A DNA stretch of 32,390 nt from Deltaproteobacteria bacterium. Its GTDB lineage: Bacteria; Desulfobacterota; Syntrophobacteria; Syntrophobacterales; Syntrophobacteraceae. The stretch's first letter is position 1. Each line of letters opens with the position of its first letter. Below are positions 17,923 through 25,308 of this stretch, piece by piece. The position numbers and the translations under genes are program-made. The stretch covers positions 1-32,390 of the forward strand of contig JAAYUJ010000563.1 of the NCBI GenBank assembly GCA_012517775.1, in the 5' to 3' direction. Under the pieces are notes generated by a model that did not search any database, was not told where the DNA came from, and saw only the letters and a list, made by a program, of their open reading frames with translations.

Positions 17923-18251
17923 CTTTTTCTCTCCTGCGCTACTTCCGCGCCACTGCTCCGGCCCCTTCCGGCCGTCCCAACACATCCACTCCTGTGGACA
18001 GAATAAACCACCCTGGGAATTCTTGAGTGTGCAATGGAAACCCCGGTGTCTTGGATGACCCGCGGTAAATCAATATCTTCCTGTCGTGAATGAGCATTTG
18101 CCCAGAGGTATCAGAGCCCGCCACGAGCTCGTCCAAGGAGACAAACGCAGACCTCTCAAGACGGCTCGACCCGAAAGAACGGCATTCAATGCCACGAGCC
18201 ACGCCCCACATTGACCATCGCTGACATGAATCTGCGCCGGATGCGCGAGGA
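17923..18251. other. Gene-free gap upstream of the GT78-like gene
   Basis: 329 nt between the small membrane protein stop and the GT78-like start. The minus-strand ORF 17939-18394 crosses it but overlaps the better small ORF in another frame and has no recognisable domain. No hairpin or clear promoter stands out to me. Confidence 0.4.
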
Positions 18252-18431
18252 TTAATGCGAACCGTCATTTCCTTTGCGAATGTATTCAAACATATACGCG
18301 AAAAAAACAAGAAGCAGCGCTGTGAATATGTATACACCGAACCCCGCAGCTGGATAAAAAAACCTGAGCAGGAAGAAAGCGAACAAAAGTCCAAGAGCGA
18401 TTCGAATAAAAAAAACTCGTTTACGAATCAT
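18252..18431 (-). CDS. Small two-helix membrane protein (59 aa, below ORF-track cutoff)
   Basis: Found by reading the minus strand: ATG at 18431, TAA at 18254-18252. The protein starts MIRKRVFFIRIALGLLFAFF, continues into a second hydrophobic stretch 'FGVYIFTALLLVFFAYMFEY' and ends in a charged tail, 'IRKGNDGSH'. This basic N-terminus, helix, short Pro/Gly turn, helix, charged tail pattern is typical of real small inner-membrane proteins. Non-coding DNA read in a chance frame would not be expected to give it, and the run of T-rich codons is confined to the helices. An AGGTCAGG motif lies upstream of the ATG. It sits upstream of the GT78-like gene and receiver on the same strand. Function unknown. 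Confidence 0.6.
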   Translation of the reverse strand: MIRKRVFFIRIALGLLFAFFLLRFFYPAAGFGVYIFTALLLVFFAYMFEYIRKGNDGSH

Positions 18432-18542
18432 TGCCTGACCTATTCAAAGAAATGGCGCTCCCGCATCAGATAGTATGCCGCTCTCTGCCCCAACCTGGAG
18501 CATTCGGCCTGTTATCGAAGAGCATCCTAATGAGGGCGCCCA

Positions 18543-18824
18543 CCATTGTCAAGCTTGCTCAGAGGAGAGTATCCCCCCTTTCTCGTCGACCGGACCCGTG
18601 GAATCGCTGTCCTGATCCAGGAAAACAAGATTTAGACTCACTTCAGCCAGGACGAAGTGGAGAAGAAAATGCTGTCCGCCAAAAGACCCATCATTGCTCT
18701 CATGGAAAACGCCCCCAAGCCTGCGTTCCCATAACAGGCTATGACGGAAGTTTGTGGTCTGGATCTCGCGTGCCCCACTCACGATGCATTAGCTGTTGCG
18801 TTCCCCTTCAGGGTCGCTGTATAA
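18543..18824 (+). pseudogene. Possible decayed HypF/YrdC-like coding remnant in a 655-nt gap
   Basis: In the frame of 18543 the translation is protein-like but broken by in-frame stops: 'LLRGEYPPFLVDRTRGIAVL', 'IQENKI', stop, then 'THFSQDEVEKKMLSAKRPII', 'ALMENAPKPAFP', stop, and a further 34 codons. 'AVLIQENKI...DEVEKKMLSAKRPIIALMENAP' loosely matches the YrdC segment of HypF ('AVMVRDL...PEEEALL.SP.RPIVLL..RP'). This is a weak resemblance from memory and could be chance. The surrounding gap 18432-19086 holds nothing else I can support; the plus ORFs 18431-18829 and 18852-19220 lack sensible composition. Confidence 0.2.
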
Positions 18825-19086
18825 GATGAGAACTCTTTTCCAGGGAAGTGGATGACTTCCGCAGATGGATTCTATTCAATTAAACTGCTAATGTTTTGTG
18901 CTCCTGAGTCTTGGTTCAAACCTTTCCAGAGTGTGTTGTCGGAAGCCGGGGAGTTGCCTGAAGAGCATACCGTTTCGGATGCCGCTGTCATCTTCTTTCA
19001 CGCCGGGGCAGGCGATGCTGGCCAAGAACTTGGTATGATTATAGTATGGATCAAGAATGTGAAATCCAATCTGATTGGAGAATCCG

Positions 19087-19575
19087 ATGGAACATCTGCT
19101 CATTGCCCTCGACAAGTCACCCGCCTCCATGAAGACCATCCATTACATCAACAGGTTGCTTGTGCCATCCCAACAAATCCAGTTCATCCTTTTTCATGTC
19201 ATCCCGACTGCATCGCCTGATCTGCTCAAGAAGGATGAGATGCAGCGCATTGAGGCACTCCATATGGATCATCCGCATTTGAGCGGGTATTTCTGGAGAG
19301 AAGAAGACCAGGAAAGAATGGGAAAGACCTTTCATGAGGCGACACAACTCCTCCTTGAAGCCGGATTCGACAGGCTCCGGATCAAGACTCACTTCTCTGT
19401 CCAGTATGACGATATTGCCCAGGTTATCGTGAAGGAGGCCCGGAAACTCGGCTGCGCCACCATCGTTCTGGGAAGACGAGGACTGGGCAGAGTCAAGGAA
19501 TTCCTTTTGGGAAGCGTTTCAAGCAGTACAACCAGGCTTGCAAGGGGAATGACCGTCTGGGTTGTTGATTATTGA
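19087..19575 (+). CDS. Universal stress protein (UspA family)
   Basis: Single-domain cytoplasmic Usp of 162 aa. It opens 'MEHLLIALDKSPASMKTIHYINRLL', the Usp beta1-alpha1 unit, and ends with the ATP-binding loop signature G-x2-G-x9-G-S/T in 'GRRGLGRVKEFLLGSVSSST', followed by 'VWVV'. ATP binding is therefore plausible. The track starts at TTG 19075; ATG 19087 is preferred because TTGGAGAA sits correctly ahead of it. A second Usp gene begins 30 nt after its stop, and the pair is probably cotranscribed. Such tandem Usps are common in sulfate reducers and syntrophs; stress specificity is unknown. Confidence 0.93.
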   Translation: MEHLLIALDKSPASMKTIHYINRLLVPSQQIQFILFHVIPTASPDLLKKDEMQRIEALHMDHPHLSGYFWREEDQERMGKTFHEATQLLLEAGFDRLRIKTHFSVQYDDIAQVIVKEARKLGCATIVLGRRGLGRVKEFLLGSVSSSTTRLARGMTVWVVDY

Positions 19576-19605
19576 TATGCACACCAGGTTTGAGGAGACA
19601 AGATC

Positions 19606-20103
19606 ATGTCTGACAGCCTTTTCAACAGTATAGCGTTCTGTACCGATTTCTCCGAAAATGCCGACGAGGCATTCAGAACGGCGAAGGACCTTGCATGGCG
19701 CTACGGAGCCCAGCTGCACATCATCCATGTGATGGTCAACTTCTCTCTGTCTCCACCAATTCATTCCACTTATATGCCCATAGAATACGATCCCCAGTTC
19801 ATCGAGCAGGTGACGCTGGCCGCCAAGGAATCCATACAGCAAAGATACATTGCAAAGCTGAAGGAGAAACAACCGTATGAAACGCATCTCCTCTCCGGAT
19901 ACGCCTCCTCTGAAATCCTCCGCCTTGCAAAAGAGAAGCATTTCGATCTCATCGTCATGGGATCGCACGGCCTCACTGGCATTGCCCATGTTCTCTTTGG
20001 AAGTACCGCAGATCGAGTAGTGCGGAAAGCTCCCTGTTCTGTGCTCACAGTGAGACTTCCCCAAGGAAAGACTGATATGGTGCGATCCGTACCTTCTCAA
20101 TAA
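19606..20103 (+). CDS. Universal stress protein (UspA family), 3' end formed by a repeat element
   Basis: 165-aa Usp with 'NSIAFCTDFSENADEAFRTAKDLAWRYGA' at the N-terminus and the ATP-binding signature in 'VMGSHGLTGIAHVLFGSTADRVVRKAPCSVLTVR', a closer match to the canonical GxxG-x9-GS than its upstream partner. GAGGAGA precedes ATG 19606. The last two codons and stop (TCT CAA TAA) coincide with the first bases of 105-bp repeat copy D, so the insertion trimmed or replaced the original C-terminal codons while leaving the Usp fold intact. Confidence 0.95.
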   Translation: MSDSLFNSIAFCTDFSENADEAFRTAKDLAWRYGAQLHIIHVMVNFSLSPPIHSTYMPIEYDPQFIEQVTLAAKESIQQRYIAKLKEKQPYETHLLSGYASSEILRLAKEKHFDLIVMGSHGLTGIAHVLFGSTADRVVRKAPCSVLTVRLPQGKTDMVRSVPSQ

Positions 20104-20198
20104 GTTCAGATCACGACTGCTGCATAGGTCGGGTTTCCACAACCGACGCTTGGATGCAGAAGCTGTCGGAACTGGAATGCAAACCTGGTTATTGAGAA
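20094..20198 (+). repeat. 105-bp dispersed MITE/REP-like element, copy D
   Basis: Terminal inverted repeats are perfect here: TTCTCAATAA at the left, TTATTGAGAA at the right. The core has TAGGTCGGGTTTCCACAACC; the second palindrome is decayed (GTCGGAACTGGAATGCAAAC). CGTAC occurs one base before the left end and directly after the right end, a possible target duplication. The left end overlaps the stop of the Usp gene. Confidence 0.85.
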
Positions 20199-20268
20199 CG
20201 TACTGGAATCCTTACATCAATTGGGAATGTTGTAGGTTGTTCTTTGTTCCATCTCCTGGAGAACAGGC

Positions 20269-21291
20269 ATGAGCAAGATCGAATCACCGGGGCTCATAAC
20301 CGGCGTTGCCGGCTTCATCGGCTACCATCTGGCCCTTCGTCTCTTGAACGAGGGACAGAAGGTCGTGGGGATAGATAACGTCAACGACTATTACGATGTG
20401 AATCTGAAATGGGCGCGTCTGAATCAACTGAAGGTCTTCCGGGATTTCGAGTTTTGTCGCCTGGATCTCAAGGACCGCAATGAGGTGGAAACCGTCTTCA
20501 AGGATCATGAATTCGATACCGTCGTCCATTTGGCAGCTCAGGCTGGAGTGCGCTATTCCCTCACCAACCCTCACGCATATGTGGACAGCAATCTTGTCGG
20601 TTTCACGAATATCCTGGAAGGATGTCGCCACCACGGCGTGAAGCACCTGGTTTTCGCGTCGTCAAGCTCCGTATACGGTGCCAACACAGCCATGCCTTTC
20701 TCCGTTCATCACAACGTGGATCACCCTGTCTCTCTTTATGCAGCTACAAAGAAGGCCAATGAACTCATGGCCCATGCATATGCCCACCTGTACGGCTTGC
20801 CATGCACCGGCCTCAGGTTCTTCACGGTGTATGGACCATGGGGAAGGCCGGACATGGCCCTTTTTCTCTTCACGCGGGCGATACTCGAAGGGCAGCCCAT
20901 TCAGGTCTTCAACTACGGGAAAATGCAAAGAGACTTCACTTATATCGATGACATCGTGGAGGGAGTCAAGCGCGTCATGCGCCGTTCACCCCTGCCAAAC
21001 CCGGAATGGAGCGGAGACAAGCCGGATCCGGGATCCAGCTATGCTCCCTATAAAATCTACAATATTGGAAACAACCAGCCTGTGGAACTTCTCGGGTTCA
21101 TCTCTGCTCTTGAAGAGTGTCTGGGAATCGAGGCAAAAAAGGATTTCCTTCCCATGCAGCCGGGTGACGTGCCCGCAACCTATGCGGATATTCACGATCT
21201 CACCCGGGACTTCGGATTCCGCCCCCGAACCTCCATCAAAGAGGGCATTTCCCAGTTCGTGAAATGGTATAGGGATTACTACAAGACTTGA
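20269..21291 (+). CDS. NAD-dependent epimerase, UDP-glucuronate 4-epimerase type
   Basis: Extended short-chain dehydrogenase of 340 aa. The NAD-binding glycine motif is '[11 protein letters not shown]' (about 11-21). The catalytic Ser block is '[12 protein letters not shown]' and the YxxxK is 'YAATKKANE'. '[16 protein letters not shown]', '[20 protein letters not shown]' and '[20 protein letters not shown]' are hallmarks of the CapI/UDP-glucuronate 4-epimerase branch, which interconverts UDP-GlcA and UDP-GalA for surface polysaccharide or LPS. TGGAGAA precedes ATG 20269. It stands alone on the plus strand, separated from the Usp pair by repeat copy D. A related sugar epimerase activity cannot be excluded. 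Confidence 0.9.
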   Translation: MSKIESPGLITGVAGFIGYHLALRLLNEGQKVVGIDNVNDYYDVNLKWARLNQLKVFRDFEFCRLDLKDRNEVETVFKDHEFDTVVHLAAQAGVRYSLTNPHAYVDSNLVGFTNILEGCRHHGVKHLVFASSSSVYGANTAMPFSVHHNVDHPVSLYAATKKANELMAHAYAHLYGLPCTGLRFFTVYGPWGRPDMALFLFTRAILEGQPIQVFNYGKMQRDFTYIDDIVEGVKRVMRRSPLPNPEWSGDKPDPGSSYAPYKIYNIGNNQPVELLGFISALEECLGIEAKKDFLPMQPGDVPATYADIHDLTRDFGFRPRTSIKEGISQFVKWYRDYYKT

Positions 21292-21319
21292 TAAAAATAG
21301 ATCGGGCGGTGTCCGAGTC

Positions 21320-21469
21320 GTTCACCTTTGAATCCCGTGCGATGACCGGGGCGAAAGAAAGGTGAACATGGACCCGTCAAAAAAGGTTCAGGGAGAACCG
21401 ACGCCTGCCTGGGTCAGGGTGATGATTTCCGCTGACTCTTGGAATGGGGCTGTGCCTTCTCCCTGAACC
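21320..21469. repeat. Two consecutive long inverted repeats between convergent genes
   Basis: First pair: GTTCACCTTT (21320-21329) with AAAGGTGAAC (21358-21367), with an inner CCCG/CGGG. Second pair: GGTTCAGGGAGAA (21385-21397) with TTCTCCCTGAACC (21457-21469), perfect over 13 bp and separated by 59 nt. They fill most of the 229-nt space between the epimerase stop and the cheW stop. They could act as a bidirectional terminator or be a second mobile palindromic element; no T-tract follows. Confidence 0.55.
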
Positions 21470-21520
21470 GTGTCCCGTCTTCTCAGCTCATCACGAGGAA
21501 TCAGACAGCTGCCGATCTCT

Positions 21521-22033
21521 TCAGGCAACCTTGTCGAAAATGGTCAGATCCTCGGCATTGAGTATGCGATCGATGTCAAGGAGTATTTTGACTCCGCCGC
21601 CCATCTTGGCCATTCCAAGAATGTAATCCGTCTCCAGCTTGGTACCAAACGTCGGTGTCTCCTCAATATCCGATCCCTTGATATTCAGGACCTCTGACAC
21701 CGAGTCCACAACAATGCCGATGGGGATCCGCCCTGAAGCACTCTGAATCTCCACAACAATGATACAGGTCCGTTCACTGTATTCGATGGACTCCATGCCG
21801 AACCGCAACCTGAGATCGATCACGGGAATAACCTTGCCGCGGAGGTTGATCACTCCCTTGACAAATTCGGGAGTCTGGGGCACCGGCGTAATCCGCATCA
21901 TCCCTATGATTTCCTTGACTTTCAATATCCCAATTCCATACTCTTCGGTATCCAGGGAAAAAGTCAGGTACTTCCCTTCCTTCTCTCCTGTGTTCTTCAT
22001 CATCTGATCGATCACCTCAACTTCTCCTTTCAT
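21521..22033 (-). CDS. cheW: CheW chemotaxis coupling protein
   Basis: 170 aa from ATG 22033 (AGGAG upstream); the track start is a GTG 15 codons earlier. After a short tail the CheW fold runs from about residue 21: 'KYLTFSLDTEEYGIGILKVKEIIGMMRITPVPQTPEFVKGVINLRGKVIPVIDLRLRFGM' is the standard first half, and 'IGIVVDSVSEVLNI' and 'YILGMAKMGGGVKILLDIDRIL' the second. CheW links methyl-accepting receptors to the CheA kinase at the inner membrane. No cheA or mcp gene is nearby. Upstream on the same strand lie an HPt protein and an M24 peptidase, with repeat copy E between hpt and cheW, so cotranscription is uncertain. Confidence 0.95.
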   Translation of the reverse strand: MKGEVEVIDQMMKNTGEKEGKYLTFSLDTEEYGIGILKVKEIIGMMRITPVPQTPEFVKGVINLRGKVIPVIDLRLRFGMESIEYSERTCIIVVEIQSASGRIPIGIVVDSVSEVLNIKGSDIEETPTFGTKLETDYILGMAKMGGGVKILLDIDRILNAEDLTIFDKVA

Positions 22034-22311
22034 GATTCCACCACTCCTGATTGACAAGGTCAAATCGCTTTCCTTCACTCGTATTCGACGGGGAACTTAT
22101 GGGGTTTCCATCTGTTAATCGGCAGGGAACTGAAAAAACATGGCAGAAAAGTGTTCGCCGCTTGATGAAAAAATGAAACAGTGTTCTTTCATGCCTCCTC
22201 GAAATCCCGCCGACGCCATGCCACATTCGACCCGGTATGGGGATACACCCTTCCTGCGCACTGCATGACTCCCGGGAATGATGGTCAGGATGGACCTGTG
22301 GAAGAAATACG

Positions 22312-22416
22312 CTCTCAATAAGCAGTTCGGGATTTCGATCCCGACACTTATTGCGCCAAGGTATCGTGTATGGAAACCCGACCTACAGAGCTGTCCCCAC
22401 CCGGGTTTATTGAGAA
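22312..22416 (-). repeat. 105-bp dispersed MITE/REP-like element, copy E (inverted)
   Basis: Read on the minus strand it starts TTCTCAATAA and ends TTATTGAGAG, with core TAGGTCGGGTTTCCATACAC and the second palindrome GTCGGGATCGAAATCCCGAA. It is the only intact copy in the opposite orientation. It occupies part of the 461-nt gap 22034-22494 between hpt and cheW; I see no gene in the rest of that gap, and the track ORF 22115-22627 runs through the repeat. Confidence 0.82.
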
Positions 22417-22494
22417 TTTGCTGGAAGAACTTGTTACTATTGAATTTCCAGGATGAATTCACCAGGCGTCCGAAAACGCAAGACGATCCGACGA

Positions 22495-22866
22495 TCAGAT
22501 TCCATGGGTCTTCAGGTACTCTGCCAGGGCATCCTTTACGCACTGATGCTCCCGGCGGATATCGGCCACCAACAGTCGAGCCTCCTCCATGCTCCCTTTT
22601 TCGCCCGCCGCCTCCAAATCCCGGCACAGGGTCGAAAGACGCAAGGCCCCAATATTGCCACTACTGGATTTCAGGGTATGCGCCGTATTTTGGATTGCTT
22701 TCGAATCATCCTGATGAATGGCGTCCTCCATGTAGCCGATCAGATCCGCCGAATAACTGATGAATACGTTCACAATGCGTTCAAGCGGGTCTGGCTTTCC
22801 AGCTTTTCTGAGCATCAGAATGGTGCTGAGGATACTCTGGTCTATCGGTCCGGAACACTCTTTCAT
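22495..22866 (-). CDS. Stand-alone histidine phosphotransfer (HPt) protein
   Basis: 123-aa helical protein with the HPt phosphorylation motif 'NTAHTLKSSSGNIGALRLSTLCRDLE', which places the phosphorylatable His at residue 63. The following Lys and Gly match the family, and the flanking helices (31-52 and 84-118) complete a four-helix bundle. GAGGAATTT directly precedes ATG 22866. It would shuttle phosphate between a hybrid kinase and a response regulator. Neither partner is adjacent; the receiver-only protein at 16317-16682 is the nearest possible one. It lies 113 nt downstream of the M24 peptidase gene on the same strand. Confidence 0.92.
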   Translation of the reverse strand: MKECSGPIDQSILSTILMLRKAGKPDPLERIVNVFISYSADLIGYMEDAIHQDDSKAIQNTAHTLKSSSGNIGALRLSTLCRDLEAAGEKGSMEEARLLVADIRREHQCVKDALAEYLKTHGI

Positions 22867-22979
22867 AAATTCCTCTTCACATAGAACGTCGTTTTCGAAT
22901 CATTCTTCCGTTTGGCCCTCTGCCCTGCGGAATTCTGAGGAATCGTTCGTCACAAATCCAGGAAATCTTGACACAGGGG

Positions 22980-24092
22980 CTAAAAGGAATAAATGAGATC
23001 CTGCCGATTGAGCACTTCACAACCAGTGGCTGTGACTCTCACCATGTTCTCGAGTCGAACACCACCATATCCTGGGAGATAAATCCCCGGTTCGACGGTC
23101 ACTACCATATTTTCCTGAAGCACCATGCCTTTGACTCTCCGCAAACCAGGCTTTTCATGCACCGCGAGGCCCACACCGTGTCCCAAACCATGTCCGAAGC
23201 GCTCACCATACCCTGCCTTCGTAATCAGAGCCCGCGCTGCTGCATCCACATCAACGCTCTCAACCCCTGATCGGACAGCGTCCTGAGCAGCGAGCTGGGC
23301 CTCACGGACAACACGGTAAATCTCACGGAGCCAATCACTTGGCGTACCGGCAATCCATGTCCTGGTCATATCCGAGCAGTAATGATGCAATCTGGAACCC
23401 AAGTCGAGAATCACCGGTTCGCCCGCTTCAATCCGACGGTCGGACGGTACAGCATGTGGCAATGCTGCATTGGGACCACTGGCCACAATGGGAGGAAATG
23501 ACACGTCTTCGCCACCCGACTGTCTGATAAAGCTCTCGATGGCCCAGGCGACATCCCTCTCCCGTCGACCAATCGTCAGATCCTCCCACACCGATACAAG
23601 TGCCTCCTCGGTAAGGTTCAGAGACTGACGGATCAGCTCGATTTCCCCGGGCTCCTTGATAACCCGAAGCTCCTCCACCAGTCCGTCAGTTGCAACCATT
23701 TGACCTGATGGACGAGACTCTCTCAAAGCCTTTTCCACTTCCTGAAATCGGACCCAAGTCAGGAAGTGCCCTTCAACTCCAAGTCTCTCCGTACCCAGGG
23801 AGAGGAAGAGATCTTTGAGAACCTGAGGCATCCCGTCACTGTAAATATGAATCTCGTATCCGGGCGCTTGCTCTTCCGCCTCTTCCCTGTAACGAAAATC
23901 AGTAAGGAGAAACTGGGAAGAGGGGGACACGAGAAGAGCTCCGGAGCTCTCCGTGAGTTGCAGGTCATCAGCTTCGAATCCGCTCAGGTAAAAGCGGTTC
24001 TCAGGTACCGTAACGAGAAAGGTATCGATCTTCTCCCTGTCCATCAACTCGCGGAATCTGTAAAGTCTCTTGTTCACTGAATCACTTATCAT
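22980..24092 (-). CDS. M24B family Xaa-Pro aminopeptidase/dipeptidase
   Basis: Metallopeptidase of about 370 aa that removes residues ahead of proline. An N-terminal creatinase-like domain ('RFRELMDREKIDTFLVTVPENRFYLSGF') leads into the pita-bread catalytic domain. All five metal ligands can be placed: Asp and Asp in 'ILDLGSRLHHYCSDMTRTW', His in 'FGHGLGHGVGLAVHE', Glu in 'VTVEPGIY' and Glu in 'GGVRLENM'. The track start (24194) adds an unlikely leader; ATG 24092 or 24095 lies just after CGGGGGA. It is divergent from the PspA-like operon. The length suits YpdF/PepQ-like enzymes; exact peptide preference is not visible. Confidence 0.93.
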   Translation of the reverse strand: MISDSVNKRLYRFRELMDREKIDTFLVTVPENRFYLSGFEADDLQLTESSGALLVSPSSQFLLTDFRYREEAEEQAPGYEIHIYSDGMPQVLKDLFLSLGTERLGVEGHFLTWVRFQEVEKALRESRPSGQMVATDGLVEELRVIKEPGEIELIRQSLNLTEEALVSVWEDLTIGRRERDVAWAIESFIRQSGGEDVSFPPIVASGPNAALPHAVPSDRRIEAGEPVILDLGSRLHHYCSDMTRTWIAGTPSDWLREIYRVVREAQLAAQDAVRSGVESVDVDAAARALITKAGYGERFGHGLGHGVGLAVHEKPGLRRVKGMVLQENMVVTVEPGIYLPGYGGVRLENMVRVTATGCEVLNRQDLIYSF

Positions 24093-24271
24093 CATTCCCC
24101 CGTAATCCATGGATATGCCACGCAGCCGGTTGCTAAATCCATCGTCCAGTCGGTCGTCACAGTGCTTCTCCATCCATGCAGGCACCTCATGCATTTCATT
24201 TCAAGTGAGCTCAACGAATGATTCACCATCTCGCTGCATAGAACCATTACAAAGTGGTTGCACAATGATCC

Positions 24272-24361
24272 ATAATCATCCCTTGACAGGCAGTGGCAAT
24301 TCCCATAGCGTTTTTGGCGGAAAAGCGATTTCTTGTCAACTTTTTGGAGCCTTAATAAAAA
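24272..24361. promoter_or_regulatory. Candidate divergent promoters, M24 peptidase / PspA-like operon
   Basis: Plus strand: TTGTCA (24333-24338), 17 nt, TAAAAA (24356-24361), a plausible sigma-70 site 170 nt before the PspA-like ATG, so that repeat copy F would be in the leader. Minus strand: TTGCCA (24299-24294), 16 nt, GATTAT (24277-24272). Both are by eye and unverified. No sigma-54 site of the PspF-regulated type was found. Confidence 0.3.
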
Positions 24362-24371
24362 AAAGGGCAAC

Positions 24372-24476
24372 TATTCACTAAATCCCGGGTACTACTGCCT
24401 CGTAGGTCGGGTATCCATGGCCGGCAGCCGGGTGCAAACGATGTCGGGATTGGAATCGCGACCTACTTGTTGAAAA
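24372..24476 (+). repeat. 105-bp dispersed MITE/REP-like element, copy F
   Basis: The left terminus TATTCACTAA is diverged (7 of 10 matches to TTCTCAATAA); the right terminus is TTGTTGAAAA. The core has GTAGGTCGGGTATCCATGGCC and the strong second palindrome GTCGGGATTGGAATCGCGAC. It ends 54 nt before the PspA-like start codon. Confidence 0.8.
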
Positions 24477-24530
24477 ATTACAAGAAAGGCCTGCGTGAAT
24501 CGATGGAAAAGTAGGGAGGGAGAAACAGAC

Positions 24531-25295
24531 ATGCTGCAAAGACTACTCAATTTATTTAGGGGATTCCTGAGTCTATTCATTTCAGGCCTTGAAAAGCAGA
24601 GTCCCGAAGCTTTGCTCGAAGTGGAAAAGGAAAACGTACGCAAGCAGGTGGCCAAGTATAATCAAGGTCTGGCTTCCCATGCAGGCTTGTGTGAAAGGAT
24701 CATGACACAGGTTACAAAGCTTGAGGCAGAAGAGCGCGAATTGAAAGCAAAGGCTGCCGCCAACCTCAAAGTGGGCAATCGGACCATTGCGGGTCAGTAC
24801 GCCTTGCGATTGCAGACGGTTACCCGGGAATTGGAAGAGAACCGCCTTCAGTTGCAGCAAGCCGAAGAAACGTATAAGAATCTCATTAAAGCCCGTGATG
24901 CCGCGGTAAGTGCTGCGAAGATGAAGATCGAAGGGCTGAGGCGCAGCCTGGATGACCTTAAAATCAAACGAGCCATGGCCGAGCTCAGTGAAGTGGCATC
25001 GGGCATGGTGACTTCCATAGGCGGGTCCGGCGATACTCTTGACCGCCTGCAGCAGATGGTCGAAGAGGAGCGTCTCATCGCAGCCGGAAAAGCCCGTGTG
25101 GCGCGCGACTCTGTGCTCGGCGCCGAAGTAGAGATGAAAGAGGCTGAAGAACAGGCGCTCGCCGAGCAGGCGCTGGCCGATTTTGCCGCTGCGGAAGGGA
25201 TCGCCCTGTCCACGGAAAGCGAACCGCAATCCAAGGCGAATGTCTCGACGGACAGGGCCAGATCGATGGGGCCCGTATCGGAAGAAAAGGAATAG
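24531..25295 (+). CDS. PspA/IM30-like coiled-coil protein
   Basis: 254 aa from ATG 24531, preceded by GGGAGGGAG; the track start at 24495 is weaker. The N-terminal 'MLQRLLNLFRGFLSLFISGL' can form an amphipathic, membrane-binding helix, followed by 'EKQSPEALLEVEKENVRKQVAKYNQGLASHAGL', close to the PspA/Vipp1 start. About 150 residues of heptad-rich coiled coil follow, then a Glu/Ala-rich tail. PspA proteins polymerise on stressed membranes and support their integrity. The family's usual length is a little shorter. It is first in a run with a AAA+ ATPase (13 nt away), an SBP-vWA protein and a membrane coiled-coil protein, which differs from the classical pspABC set. Confidence 0.8.
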   Translation: MLQRLLNLFRGFLSLFISGLEKQSPEALLEVEKENVRKQVAKYNQGLASHAGLCERIMTQVTKLEAEERELKAKAAANLKVGNRTIAGQYALRLQTVTRELEENRLQLQQAEETYKNLIKARDAAVSAAKMKIEGLRRSLDDLKIKRAMAELSEVASGMVTSIGGSGDTLDRLQQMVEEERLIAAGKARVARDSVLGAEVEMKEAEEQALAEQALADFAAAEGIALSTESEPQSKANVSTDRARSMGPVSEEKE

Positions 25296-25308
25296 GAAGC
25301 GGCGGTGT

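Noticed and set aside
17939-18394. 151-aa minus-strand ORF upstream of the GT78-like gene
   Set aside because: It overlaps both the GT start region and the 59-aa membrane ORF in a different frame and shows no domain; the smaller ORF has far better protein character.
22115-22627. 170-aa minus-strand ORF between hpt and cheW
   Set aside because: It runs straight through repeat copy E and overlaps hpt; translation is Gly/Arg/Ser-rich noise.
24495-24530. Upstream start for the PspA-like protein given by the ORF track
   Set aside because: ATG 24531 has GGGAGGGAG at good spacing and begins with the expected amphipathic helix.
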